Shown piece after piece: positions 51,800-61,005 of a stretch of DNA of 64,000 nt (its first letter is position 1; each line of letters starts with the position of its first letter). The notes under the pieces were generated by a model. It saw only the letters and a list, made by a program, of their open reading frames with translations. It had not been told where the DNA came from and searched no databases. The translations under genes were made by a program, and so were the position numbers. The stretch comes from Nitrospirota bacterium (GTDB taxonomy: Bacteria > Nitrospirota > Thermodesulfovibrionia > UBA6902 > DSMQ01): NCBI GenBank assembly GCA_016212185.1, contig JACRGX010000076.1:1-64000 (forward strand). Reading direction: 5' to 3'.

Positions 51800-53332
51800 A
51801 TGCTTTCCAAAATTTTAAGCGCTGCGTTAATCGGCATTGACGCGCATGTGGTTGAGGTTGAGGTGGACATCACTTCAAAGGGACTTCCCCATTTCTCCAC
51901 CGTAGGACTGCCTGATACGGCAGTTAAAGAAAGCAAAGACAGGGTTAGGGCGGCGCTTAAAAACACAGGGTTTAATTTCCCGCTAAAACAAATCACTGTA
52001 AACCTCGCGCCTGCCGACATAAAAAAAGAGGGCTCGGCATTTGACCTGCCTATTGCGCTTGGGATAACTGTGGCAGAAGGCATAATTGAACCGGATGCTA
52101 CGCGGGGATTTATGCTTTCAGGCGAGCTGTCATTGGACGGGCGGCTGAAGCCTGTAAAAGGCGCCATTTCAATGGCAATCAGGGCGCGGGAGAAAAATTT
52201 CAGGGGGTTAATCCTTCCGAATGAAAATGCCAAAGAGGCCGCGGTTGTAAGCGGCATTGATGTCTATGGCTTTGAAAGCCTCCCCCAACTCATAGAATTT
52301 TTCAGGGACTCAAATGCAGTTCAACCTACGGCGGTTAACATAGAGTCTGTCATGCAGGAGAACTCCGTTTATCAGGACGACTTTGCCGATGTCAAAGGAC
52401 AGGAGCATGTAAAGCGCGCGCTTGAAGTTGCGGCTGCGGGAAATCACAATGTCCTGATGATAGGGCCGCCGGGCTCGGGCAAGACCATGCTCGCAAAGAG
52501 AATCTCAACTATACTGCCTGACATGACATTTGAAGAATCGCTTCAGACAACAAGGATTCACAGCGTAATGGGGCTGCTCAGAAACGAGCAGTCCCTTGTT
52601 GCGACAAGGCCGTTCCGCTCTCCGCACCATACGCTTTCAGATGTGGCAATGGTGGGTGGAGGACAAATTCCAAAACCCGGAGAGGTGAGCCTTGCGCATA
52701 ACGGAGTTTTATTTCTTGACGAGCTTCCTGAATTCAAAAGAAATGTGCTTGAAGTCCTGCGCCAGCCCATTGAAGACGGTTCAGTGACCATCTCAAGGGC
52801 GGTAAGCTCCATCACCTACCCTGCATCAATCATGCTTGTATGCGCCATGAACCCCTGCCCCTGCGGATACACAGGCGATGCGCGGCATCAGTGCACATGC
52901 CCGCCTTCACACATACAGCGCTACAGGCAGAAAGTCTCAGGCCCCCTGCTTGACAGGATTGACATACATGTAGAAGTTCCGGCGGTTCCGTACAAGGAAC
53001 TTTCAAAAGACCTCTCCGGCGAGCCGTCCAAAGACATCCGCCGCAGGGTTCAAAATGCAAGAAAGACTCAGGTGGGGAGATTTAAAAAAGACAGCATTTA
53101 TTCAAATGCCAAAATGCGCTCAAAGCACATCAAAAAATACTGCACGCCCAAACAAGAGGCTCAGGGCATACTTGAAACCGCGATGCAGAAACTCGGTCTC
53201 TCTGCGCGGGCTTACACAAGGATACTGAAAGTCTCCCGCACCATTGCGGATCTGGAAGGCTCGGCGGATATTCAGGCGCATCATGTTTCAGAGGCTATTC
53301 AGTACAGGACCCTGGACCGGGGGATGTTTTAG
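51800..53332 (+). CDS. comM: ComM/YifB-family Mg-chelatase-like AAA+ ATPase
   Basis: A 510-residue protein. The N-terminal Lon-S16-like domain (1-170: [23 protein letters not shown]) has no protease dyad. An AAA+ Mg-chelatase module has Walker [15 protein letters not shown] near 223 and Walker B FLDELPEF near 307. A zinc finger-like [17 protein letters not shown] lies near 354. ComM hexamers promote branch migration during natural transformation. AAGGAG lies 7 nt before the ATG. Confidence 0.93.
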   Translation: MLSKILSAALIGIDAHVVEVEVDITSKGLPHFSTVGLPDTAVKESKDRVRAALKNTGFNFPLKQITVNLAPADIKKEGSAFDLPIALGITVAEGIIEPDATRGFMLSGELSLDGRLKPVKGAISMAIRAREKNFRGLILPNENAKEAAVVSGIDVYGFESLPQLIEFFRDSNAVQPTAVNIESVMQENSVYQDDFADVKGQEHVKRALEVAAAGNHNVLMIGPPGSGKTMLAKRISTILPDMTFEESLQTTRIHSVMGLLRNEQSLVATRPFRSPHHTLSDVAMVGGGQIPKPGEVSLAHNGVLFLDELPEFKRNVLEVLRQPIEDGSVTISRAVSSITYPASIMLVCAMNPCPCGYTGDARHQCTCPPSHIQRYRQKVSGPLLDRIDIHVEVPAVPYKELSKDLSGEPSKDIRRRVQNARKTQVGRFKKDSIYSNAKMRSKHIKKYCTPKQEAQGILETAMQKLGLSARAYTRILKVSRTIADLEGSADIQAHHVSEAIQYRTLDRGMF

Positions 53333-53358
53333 TTGAAAATAGCCGTCAAAAAAAATCC

Positions 53359-53387
53359 TTGACAAAAAACTAAATTCCGGTTATTCT
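53359..53387 (+). promoter_or_regulatory. Promoter of the ArsR-family gene, leaderless layout
   Basis: TTGACA (53359-53364), 17-bp spacer, TATTCT (53382-53387). ATG 53394 follows exactly 6 nt later. The earlier ATG at 53388 directly touches the -10 and would lie upstream of the transcription start. Confidence 0.75.
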
Positions 53388-53393
53388 ATGATT

Positions 53394-53732
53394 ATGAAAC
53401 TAACGAACTATACGAAAATCTTCAAGGCCCTGTCAAATGAACAGCGATTGAAGATATTTATGATGCTTTACAAAAACTGCTGCGTACCCGAAGGGTCCAA
53501 GGCTATGGCGGAGTTTCACATAAAAGGGGAGCCGTGCTGTGCTGTAAAAGGAGGCATGGAGAAGGCATTTACAAAAATCTGCGACTGCATGAAACTTTCA
53601 AGGTCCACAATCTCGCATCATTTCAAAGAACTCCAGAATGCCGGATTAATAACATGTGTGCGTGAGGGCCAGCTTTTTCGCTGCAGGGTAAATAAGGACG
53701 TGGTCAAGACCATAAAAGATTTTCTGAAGTAA
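53394..53732 (+). CDS. ArsR/SmtB-family regulator
   Basis: A 112-residue winged-helix regulator. The N-terminal KIFKALSNEQRLKIFMMLYKN is followed by a Cys-rich insertion (CCVPEG to EPCCAVKGG, near 21-45), then the recognition helix LSRSTISHHFKELQNAGLI. The paired cysteines probably bind a soft metal or metalloid that releases the repressor from DNA. The gene encoding a Cys-rich peptide follows 64 bp later. The start at 53394 is chosen from the promoter geometry. Confidence 0.82.
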   Translation: MKLTNYTKIFKALSNEQRLKIFMMLYKNCCVPEGSKAMAEFHIKGEPCCAVKGGMEKAFTKICDCMKLSRSTISHHFKELQNAGLITCVREGQLFRCRVNKDVVKTIKDFLK

Positions 53733-53796
53733 TTTTTTTTGGCAGGTATGTTCTATTGTTTTAAAATACTAAAAGGCTGAAAGGAGGTGAACAGAA

Positions 53797-53964
53797 ATGG
53801 AAAAAGAATGCTGTAATATCAAGATTACCGGCACCGAAGACGGACTTCGCATTGATATCAAAGGCGAAGGGCTCAAAGAAAAATGTGAAGCTGTGTTCAA
53901 AAACTGCTGCTCGGACGACACGAAAAAGTCAGGGTTTCAATCCTGCTGCGGTTCCGGCAAGTAA
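53797..53964 (+). CDS. Small Cys-rich protein downstream of the ArsR-family gene
   Basis: A 55-residue peptide starting MEKECCNIKITGTEDG and ending QSCCGSGK. Seven cysteines lie in three CC pairs and one single. An excellent AAGGAGGTG lies 7 nt before the ATG. It resembles no named family I know; CC pairs suggest binding of a thiophilic metal or metalloid. It sits with the regulator and is likely under its control. Confidence 0.65.
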   Translation: MEKECCNIKITGTEDGLRIDIKGEGLKEKCEAVFKNCCSDDTKKSGFQSCCGSGK

Positions 53965-54091
53965 TCAGCGTTCTATCGGCTTATCGGTATGGCGCTAATC
54001 AGAAGGGAGGGAGGGCTTATGAAAGCCGTCCCTCCCCTCTGCCCCTTTAGATAGGCAAAGGCATAGGCCGCGGCACTCTTCATAAAAAGAA

Positions 54092-54126
54092 CTTGACAAG
54101 TTTAAATCAATCACTTAAAATAAGTG
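54092..54126 (+). promoter_or_regulatory. Promoter and operator of the TetR-headed operon
   Basis: TTGACA (54092-54097), 17-bp spacer, TAAAAT (54115-54120). The inverted repeat TCACTTA-AAA-TAAGTGA (54110-54126) covers the -10, a plausible TetR site for autoregulation. Confidence 0.78.
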
Positions 54127-54157
54127 AGTGCTAACTTATAAATAAAAGGGGGCAACA

Positions 54158-54790
54158 ATGGGAAGACGAAAGATTATCAGGGATGAGCAGTTGCTGCAGC
54201 ACGCGCGGAAAGAGTTTCTGAAAAAAGGCGCATTCGGGTCAACCAAGGAAATTGCCCGCAGGGCCGGGGTTTCCGAGGCAACTATTTATCAGCGATACCC
54301 GACAAAGGCCACGCTCTTTCTGGCCGCGATGGTCCCGCAGCAGGTCGATATTAATGCCGTAATCAATTCATTTACAAAAGAGACTGACCCGCGCCGCGTC
54401 CTGACTGAGATCGGGCTTAAGATTTTGGCTTATTTTCGCACGCTCATTCCGGTCGTCATGCATCTGATAACCAATCCATCAATAAGCATGGCTGACGTGA
54501 ACGCCCACTTTAAGGGCAAGCCGGTAGTAGAACTCTCAGAGGCCCTTGCAGCACACATGAATGAGGCTAATTCGCGGGGAACAATTAAGGCCGATAATCC
54601 CATGGCCGCGGCCAGCCTTTTCGTTTCAGCAATACACAGCCTGGCGGTATATGAGTTGATGGAAGTTCACGGCGGCAAGAGCATGGACCATGCTGTAAAG
54701 CAATTTGTTGAGGCGCTCTGGAGCGGCATAGCGCCGATTAGCCTGAAGCGCAAAACCGCATCATATAAAAAAGCAGTGCGTAGACATTAA
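54158..54790 (+). CDS. TetR/AcrR-family regulator
   Basis: A 210-residue repressor. The helix-turn-helix lies at 20-60 (FGSTKEIARRAGVSEATIYQRYPTKATLF), followed by an all-helical ligand domain. It is the first gene of an apparent operon that encodes an ABC transporter and modifying enzymes, and an operator-like palindrome lies over its promoter. The inducer is unknown, possibly the transporter's substrate. AAAGGGGG precedes the ATG. Confidence 0.9.
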   Translation: MGRRKIIRDEQLLQHARKEFLKKGAFGSTKEIARRAGVSEATIYQRYPTKATLFLAAMVPQQVDINAVINSFTKETDPRRVLTEIGLKILAYFRTLIPVVMHLITNPSISMADVNAHFKGKPVVELSEALAAHMNEANSRGTIKADNPMAAASLFVSAIHSLAVYELMEVHGGKSMDHAVKQFVEALWSGIAPISLKRKTASYKKAVRRH

Positions 54791-54806
54791 GGAGGTTGTC
54801 AGGCAT

Positions 54807-55493
54807 ATGTCAAACTTTATTCAGTTCAATCAGGTTTCCAGATGGTTTGAATCAGCGTCAGTTCGTTTTGACGCTCTGAAAAACATCAATCTCCAGATTA
54901 AAAGAGGGGAGCATGTGGCGATTGTCGGAAAGTCGGGCAGCGGCAAATCCACTCTTCTTAATATGCTGACAGGCATTGACCATCCCAGCCGGGGGACGGT
55001 CAAGATTAATTCCACCGATGTCCACACATTGAACGAAAGCCAACTGGCAAAGTGGCGTGGAGAAAATGTCGGCATAGTCTTTCAGTTCTTTCAGCTTATT
55101 CCAACCCTCAGCATCAGGGAAAATCTGCTGCTTGCAATGGACTTCGTAAGTATTATCCCAAAAAATGAGCGCAGCAATCGGGCTGAGGCGCTGCTTGCGC
55201 AGGTAGGCATCTCGCAGCATGCGGACAAGCTGCCTGCCGGATTGTCCGGCGGCGAACAGCAGCGGGCCGCCATTGCCCGCGCGCTGGCCAATGACCCGCC
55301 GATTCTGGTCGCGGACGAACCTACCGGGAATTTAGACAGCATAACCACAGAGGCTATTCAAAGACTGTTTGCCGATCTCGTAAGAAACGGCAAAACAGTC
55401 ATAGTAGTGACGCACGAAAACATATCAAATTCTAAATACAGCCGTATCATATCGCTTAGCGACGGTGCCGTCATAAGCGACAGAAAGAATTAA
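54807..55493 (+). CDS. ABC transporter ATP-binding protein (LolD/MacB type)
   Basis: A 228-residue ATPase with Walker A GKSGSGKST near 40, Q-loop FQFFQLIP, signature LSGGEQQRAAIARAL near 146 and Walker B ILVADEPTGNLDS. Its closest known relatives pair with FtsX/MacB-like permeases to extrude lipoproteins, peptides or macrolides. The permease gene follows 12-75 bp later. AAGGAGG precedes the ATG. Confidence 0.93.
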   Translation: MSNFIQFNQVSRWFESASVRFDALKNINLQIKRGEHVAIVGKSGSGKSTLLNMLTGIDHPSRGTVKINSTDVHTLNESQLAKWRGENVGIVFQFFQLIPTLSIRENLLLAMDFVSIIPKNERSNRAEALLAQVGISQHADKLPAGLSGGEQQRAAIARALANDPPILVADEPTGNLDSITTEAIQRLFADLVRNGKTVIVVTHENISNSKYSRIISLSDGAVISDRKN

Positions 55494-55568
55494 CAGGGGG
55501 TTTATATGCATGCGGCCATTATCATCATCATTGCGGCAGTCGCAGCTAAATTGAAAGGAGTCGCTCCC

Positions 55569-57941
55569 ATGAACATGAAATTGAGAAAAGTTATCGGCGA
55601 TTTGCGGGTCAATCCGGGCCGCATAATACTTGTCATCTTTGCATTGATAATCGGACTATGGGGCGTCGGATCTATCCTGGTGTCATATATCATCTTAAGC
55701 CGCGATCTAAATGAGAATTTCGTAAGAACCACCCCTCTTCACGCTGCCATAACATCCGGAGATTTTAATAGGCTGGATTTGACGGCATTGAGAAGCCGGC
55801 CGGAGATTGAGAATGCAGAATTTAGGGATTTTGCTACGCTGAGGATTGAAACGCATCCGGATGAATGGATCCCCCTATGGTTGTTCGGCGTTGAAGATTT
55901 CAACAATTTCAAGCTGGCGCGAATATTTGACCAAAAGGGCGGCGGCACGCCTGCGGCGCCTGAAGACGGGGCAATGTTGGTTGAGCGCGACGGACTTCGC
56001 TTCTCTGATTTGAATGCCGGTTCTCCTGCGCACGTTCGTGCAGGAGGCAGGAACGTTGATGTTCCGGTTGCCGGAATAAGTTTTGATCCGTCTCAGGCTC
56101 CGGGCACACAGGACCACCTGATTTATGCGTATGTAAATAAGAAAACCTTCTCGGAAATTACCGGCGGGGCAGCCAACCGGCGATTGATTATTCGTTTTAA
56201 AAATGTGAAGACAAAACAGGAGGTTCAGACCGCGGCAGACGGTCTTGTAAATTATTTTAAAACATCGGGCATTGGGGTTGATACCGTTAAAATACCAAAA
56301 TTTATGGAGCATCCCCATCAGTGGCAGTTAAACACCCTGCTGTTTATGGAAGGGAGTATCGGTTTCCTTGCATTCTTTTTAGGTGCCGTGCTGGTATCTC
56401 AATTAATAGCGGCTATACTGGCAGGGCAAATAAGGCAAATAGGCATTCTCAATGCCATCGGCGCATCGCGGTTCCGGGTCTTTCAAATCTATTTAACGAT
56501 GGTGCTGGTCCTGGGAGTTATATCCGGAGTGATTGCAATACCGCTTGCAATTAAGTCCGGCTACGCATACGCATACTTTGTGGCGAATATCCTTAATTTT
56601 GAAATCCTAATCACATCCTTGCCGCATTATATGTATTTTTATCTCACAGCCGCGAGCCTGTTATTGCCCGTCTTACTGTCCCTCCCGGCAATTGTAAAAG
56701 GGACGCGGATATCGGTCCGTGAGGCGTTAAGCGATTACGGCATTCAACAGGATGCCGGCGCCAAAAAATCCAAGTTCATTAATAAATTGCCGCTTCCGCG
56801 AAATTTCAGATTGGCTTTTGAGAATACCATGCGCCGCAAAAAACGCCTTGCAATCACAGTAGCCGCCATGGCGCTCGGCGTGGCAATTTTCAACACAGGG
56901 TTCAATGTGCAGCAATCACTCAAGGACCTCCTGTCGGACGTGAACAACAGCATGAAGCATGATGTTCAGGTAGTGCTTATCAACCAGATGCCGAAAGATG
57001 AAGCGCTGAAATATTTCAGCGGCATTGACAACATAAGCAGAATAGAAACATGGAATGGCGGCCGCGGCGCAATGCAAAATATGATCGTCTCAACAGATTC
57101 CGGAGTGGGAATTATCGCCCTTCCCTATAACAGCGATCTCTTTGCCTTCAGGTCCATTAAAGGGCGCTGGCTGAGCGGTCCTGCCGAGCCTGAGATAGTG
57201 ATGAATCAGGAGGCGGCAGTGATATACGATAATCCGGCAATCGGCAGCTACCATATGCTGAGCGTCAGGGGGAAACAATTAAAGGCAAAACTGGTCGGGA
57301 TTGTTGATGAATTTGAAAAGCCGAAGATTTATATGGCCCAGGAACAGTATGATGCGGTCGCTAATCCAGATCACTACATTAATAGTTTAATGTTTGTCGC
57401 CAAGGATAAAAGCTATGACAAGGTAATAGCCCTGAAAAAAGATATAGAGAAGGCGATTAAGCCGTCCACCCTGCAAGTCCTCTATGTCATGATGCAGGCT
57501 GAGCGTGTCAAAATTATCTACGACCACCTAAAAATAATCTTAGTGACAATCGTGTTCTTTGCCCTGCTGGTGCTCGTGGTCAGCGCCATAGGAATGGCAT
57601 CTGCCACGGGCATTAATATAATGGAGCGGACCCGTGAGATTGGCGTGCTGAGAGCCATCGGGGCCACTCCTAAAATCATCTACAGCCTGTTTGTAGCCGA
57701 AGGGATGATAGTGAGCGTCATAAGTATATTTTTCGGATTGTTATTGTCGTGGCCACTCAGCATCATTGCATCAAAGTTCTTCGGCAACTTGATGCTGGAT
57801 GTCGATCTTCATTATTCATTCAGTAAAACCGGCTTTGTGATAACGCTAATCGCAACTTTAATTTTCGGCTGGATAGCCAGCCGAATCCCGGCACGCAAAG
57901 CAATCAAGGTTTCAACCCGGGAAGCGCTGGCGTATGAGTAG
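55569..57941 (+). CDS. ABC transporter permease (FtsX/MacB type)
   Basis: About 790 residues with an FtsX-domain layout: N-terminal helix (17-40), a large periplasmic domain, three helices near 260-390, a second unit with a helix near 440, another periplasmic domain, and three helices at the C-terminus (670-780). The motif RTREIGVLRAIGATP is diagnostic. It is an inner-membrane mechanotransmission-type exporter subunit. ATG 55569 (MNMKLRKV) is preferred because AAAGGAG lies 8 nt upstream; the longer frame starts at 55506. Confidence 0.9.
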   Translation: MNMKLRKVIGDLRVNPGRIILVIFALIIGLWGVGSILVSYIILSRDLNENFVRTTPLHAAITSGDFNRLDLTALRSRPEIENAEFRDFATLRIETHPDEWIPLWLFGVEDFNNFKLARIFDQKGGGTPAAPEDGAMLVERDGLRFSDLNAGSPAHVRAGGRNVDVPVAGISFDPSQAPGTQDHLIYAYVNKKTFSEITGGAANRRLIIRFKNVKTKQEVQTAADGLVNYFKTSGIGVDTVKIPKFMEHPHQWQLNTLLFMEGSIGFLAFFLGAVLVSQLIAAILAGQIRQIGILNAIGASRFRVFQIYLTMVLVLGVISGVIAIPLAIKSGYAYAYFVANILNFEILITSLPHYMYFYLTAASLLLPVLLSLPAIVKGTRISVREALSDYGIQQDAGAKKSKFINKLPLPRNFRLAFENTMRRKKRLAITVAAMALGVAIFNTGFNVQQSLKDLLSDVNNSMKHDVQVVLINQMPKDEALKYFSGIDNISRIETWNGGRGAMQNMIVSTDSGVGIIALPYNSDLFAFRSIKGRWLSGPAEPEIVMNQEAAVIYDNPAIGSYHMLSVRGKQLKAKLVGIVDEFEKPKIYMAQEQYDAVANPDHYINSLMFVAKDKSYDKVIALKKDIEKAIKPSTLQVLYVMMQAERVKIIYDHLKIILVTIVFFALLVLVVSAIGMASATGINIMERTREIGVLRAIGATPKIIYSLFVAEGMIVSVISIFFGLLLSWPLSIIASKFFGNLMLDVDLHYSFSKTGFVITLIATLIFGWIASRIPARKAIKVSTREALAYE

Positions 57942-57954
57942 GCAGGAGGCAGTT

Positions 57955-58338
57955 ATGTCGACAGGACAGGGTAAAAAAATATGCTTTGGTGATAATCGCA
58001 ACCGGCCTTGGAGTAAAACGCCAATGGTTTCTAAGATTCCTGACGGTAAATTCAAAGGACTTTTTAAATTGATTCTGGACGAAAACTCTATTCTGAGGAT
58101 TGACGGCGACCGCAGGGGAACAAGAATATCATGTATAAAAGGCGCTGTATATATTACCCAGCAAAATGATATTAAAGATCATGTACTGCCTGCTGATGAG
58201 AGCTTTCTGATTAACAGGCAAGGGCGCATCATTATCTGGGCACTTTCCGCCGCCGCAATAGAAATAGATTTTTGCGATACTGGCAGATACTGCCTGATAG
58301 AACGGCTGAGGCGTTTTATCGCAATGGGAGGATTATGA
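57955..58338 (+). CDS. DUF2917-type protein
   Basis: A 127-residue protein whose core (LILDENSILRIDGDRRGTRISCIKGAVYITQQNDIKDHVLPADESFLINRQGRIIIWAL) fits DUF2917, a small cupin-like beta fold of unknown function. ATG 57955 follows AGGAGG; the longer frame starts inside the permease gene. It lies between the transporter and methyltransferase genes. Confidence 0.7.
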   Translation: MSTGQGKKICFGDNRNRPWSKTPMVSKIPDGKFKGLFKLILDENSILRIDGDRRGTRISCIKGAVYITQQNDIKDHVLPADESFLINRQGRIIIWALSAAAIEIDFCDTGRYCLIERLRRFIAMGGL

Positions 58339-58371
58339 AATGAAGTATAGATTATCTTTAAAGGAGATATC

Positions 58372-59388
58372 ATGAAACTTTCAACTATTTCCAAACTAAC
58401 GGTCAGCGGGCAGTCCTCTCTGATGTTTCAATTACTTAAAATGAGCAATGAATTTTACCGCTTGTGTTTTGTTTCCGCCGCTTTATCCAATGGCGTTTAT
58501 GATAATTTTATCGGGGGGAAAGCAAGCTTTGAACGCCTCTGCGAAAAGCTTGGCATTATATCCAACCGCGAAGGGCTTCGGGCCTGGCTTGAACTCGGGG
58601 TGAGCCTTGGTGAATTGAAACGCGCCGGAAATGAGTATCAAATAAAGGGCAAGCTGTCAAAGACATTAATGAAATCAAGTAATGACGCGTATAAAGCCCT
58701 TCTGGAAGAAATCGTTAGATATCATTATCCCTTTGTGATGGATACGCCGGCTATGCTCAAGGAGCAGAAATTGTTTCCCTTTGATGAATCCACCGGAGAG
58801 TTGGTTGCGCGTTCTTCCCGTATAAGCGAGCCTTTTATCTTTGAAGCAGTGGACGCGGCAATTCCCGCGCAGGGGGATTTCACATTGCTGGAGATTGGTT
58901 GCGGTTCAGGAATTTACATTCAACGGGCTTGCGCGCGTAATTCAAGGCTCCGCGCCGTCGGCCTTGACCTTCAGGAAAAAGTGGCTGACTTTGCGCGAAA
59001 TAACATTACGAACTGGGGATTGGATAATCGCGTAACCATTAAACATTGCGACGTGAGGGGTTATTCAAGCAGCCGGAAATTTGACCTGATAACACTCCAC
59101 CAGAATATCTATTATTTCCCGGCGGCAGACAGGGTGACATTGTTCAGGCACTTAAACAATTATTTAAAACCAGGCGGGTGGGTGTTACTAACAACAGTCT
59201 GTCAGGGCGGCAGCCCAATCATGCAGATATTGAATATTTGGGCGTCTACGAGTGAAGGATATGGCCCTTTGCCCTACCCTGAGCAATTGTGTCAGCAATT
59301 CAAAGAGGCCGGCTTTGCCAAAGTAAAAATAAAGCGTCTCATACCGTTTGAAAGCTTTTGGGCATTTGTTGCGGCAAAACCATATTAA
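58372..59388 (+). CDS. SAM-dependent methyltransferase
   Basis: A 338-residue class I methyltransferase. A helical N-terminal region (1-150) resembles the winged-helix dimer domain of small-molecule O-methyltransferases. The SAM site is LLEIGCGSGIYIQ near 172, followed by VGLDLQEKV and KPGGWVLLTTV. The substrate is unknown but may be the transporter's cargo. GGAG lies before the ATG. Confidence 0.85.
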   Translation: MKLSTISKLTVSGQSSLMFQLLKMSNEFYRLCFVSAALSNGVYDNFIGGKASFERLCEKLGIISNREGLRAWLELGVSLGELKRAGNEYQIKGKLSKTLMKSSNDAYKALLEEIVRYHYPFVMDTPAMLKEQKLFPFDESTGELVARSSRISEPFIFEAVDAAIPAQGDFTLLEIGCGSGIYIQRACARNSRLRAVGLDLQEKVADFARNNITNWGLDNRVTIKHCDVRGYSSSRKFDLITLHQNIYYFPAADRVTLFRHLNNYLKPGGWVLLTTVCQGGSPIMQILNIWASTSEGYGPLPYPEQLCQQFKEAGFAKVKIKRLIPFESFWAFVAAKPY

Positions 59389-59405
59389 ATTAAGGAGGAT
59401 GAACC

Positions 59406-59849
59406 ATGGCAAAAATAGGCATTCTGACATGTTCCAATGCAACACAAGACCTTGGCTGTTCGTCGGTCAGTTGTTTATCCGATTTCCGGAAAAGAAAAGG
59501 TGCGTTTGCGGATTATCCACAAGATGAAACGCTGACATTAATTGGGATAATAAACTGCCCGGGCTGCCCGACCCTCACAGGCCCGGATAAATTACTTCAG
59601 AGAATCCGCGCACTGACGGAGTTTGGAGTAGATGCAATCCATTTCACTTACTGCATAAAGACGCTGTGTCCTTTTAAAGAGAAATATAAAGCGGCACTTG
59701 AACAGGCATTCCCGAACATAAGGATTGTTATCGGCACGCATGAAGAGCGCGTTGCACCTGAAGAATATCGCCGGCGCGTTAAGCGGCTGTTCTGCCAGCC
59801 GCGTAAAGCAATGGGGGATATCATTCTAAAAAAAGATGAAGAAGACTAA
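59406..59849 (+). CDS. CGGC-domain protein (predicted metal-binding)
   Basis: A 147-residue protein with N-terminal IGILTCSNATQDLGCSSVSCL and the central NCPGCPT in place of the family's CGGC motif, plus a C-terminal basic tail. CGGC-domain proteins are predicted to bind metals, but their function is unknown. AAGGAGG precedes the ATG. It is followed 69 bp later by the hydrolase gene. Confidence 0.75.
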   Translation: MAKIGILTCSNATQDLGCSSVSCLSDFRKRKGAFADYPQDETLTLIGIINCPGCPTLTGPDKLLQRIRALTEFGVDAIHFTYCIKTLCPFKEKYKAALEQAFPNIRIVIGTHEERVAPEEYRRRVKRLFCQPRKAMGDIILKKDEED

Positions 59850-59918
59850 AGATGCCCTGAAAATTGACGCGGCACAATGACAGCCGCACTCGCTTAGCAT
59901 AATCTTTGAGGAGATTGA

Positions 59919-60926
59919 ATGAAAAAAACTCTTACCACAATAGTCTGGATATTTTTATATTTAAGCGTTGCAGTCGCAGCGCTCTTTCTCCTCTTTTACC
60001 TGCTGACCATAGGGGAATATTCTGTTCCAAGGACGGTTGCAGACGACCCTTCTCTGTCTCGCGTAGAAATAAACGGCAGGGTGTTTCATGCTGAGACTTT
60101 CGGCAATTACGCAAATCCTGTAGTTATTATAGTTCACGGCGGTCCGGGCTGGGACTATCGAGGTTTATTGCCGCTGAAGAACCTGTCAAATGAATATTAC
60201 GTGGTCTTTTACGATCAGATGGGGACTGGCCTTTCTCCGAGGGTCAATCCAAAAGAAATCACCTTGGAACCCACAATGCAAGACCTTGACTCCATCGTTG
60301 ATCATTTTGGAAAAGGCAAGAAGGTGAACCTGATAGGCCATTCATGGGGCGCAATGCTCGTTTCCGGATATCTCGGCAGGCATCCTGAAAAAGTGGGGCA
60401 TGCCGTGCTCGCCGAACCCGGGTTTCTGACAACCGGAATGATGAAACAGGCAGGAGTAAAATTTGGGCTGCGGTGGGAAGCCGGGTTTCTGCTCCGGGCG
60501 GCAAAGGCGTGGTTCCAGTCTCTACACATCAAGGGGCCTGACAAAGATGCAGCGTCAGATTATTTCATAGGCCGGGTGGCGCCCTATGCCAACCCGGAAT
60601 ACTATTGCAACAGCGAAGTGCCTGATGCTGCAACCCTGCACCGGCGTTCAGGCGCTCAGTCCATGCAGGCGATCCTTCGTTCCGCAATGGATGATAAAGG
60701 CGATTTTCACATTAATCTGGTCAAAGGCGTTGAACGCTTCACTTCTCCTGTTCTCTTCCTGACCACTGAATGCAATCAACTCATCGGCAGGCAACACCAG
60801 GAGAAACAGGCGAAGTTTTTTCCCAATGTAAAAATTAAGATTATCAAAGGCAGCGGTCATTCAATGTTTGGAGAAAAGCCTGCGGAAAGCATCAGAGTCG
60901 TGAGGGAGTACTTGAAAAACCGCTGA
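59919..60926 (+). CDS. Membrane-anchored alpha/beta hydrolase (prolyl iminopeptidase-like)
   Basis: A 335-residue protein with an N-terminal transmembrane anchor (5-30) and an alpha/beta hydrolase domain. The oxyanion motif VHGGPGWDYR lies near 73, the nucleophile in GHSWGAML near 141, and a catalytic His in GSGHSMFGEKP near 309. This resembles peptidase S33 (proline iminopeptidase). It probably acts outside or at the membrane on peptides or esters. The ATG has a GAGG ahead. Confidence 0.83.
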   Translation: MKKTLTTIVWIFLYLSVAVAALFLLFYLLTIGEYSVPRTVADDPSLSRVEINGRVFHAETFGNYANPVVIIVHGGPGWDYRGLLPLKNLSNEYYVVFYDQMGTGLSPRVNPKEITLEPTMQDLDSIVDHFGKGKKVNLIGHSWGAMLVSGYLGRHPEKVGHAVLAEPGFLTTGMMKQAGVKFGLRWEAGFLLRAAKAWFQSLHIKGPDKDAASDYFIGRVAPYANPEYYCNSEVPDAATLHRRSGAQSMQAILRSAMDDKGDFHINLVKGVERFTSPVLFLTTECNQLIGRQHQEKQAKFFPNVKIKIIKGSGHSMFGEKPAESIRVVREYLKNR

Positions 60927-61005
60927 TTGCAACCGGAATTTAAATTATAAAAAAACAGTTTGATACGCATAAAATACGGCGATGCCGCATTGAAAGGAGA
61001 CTGTC

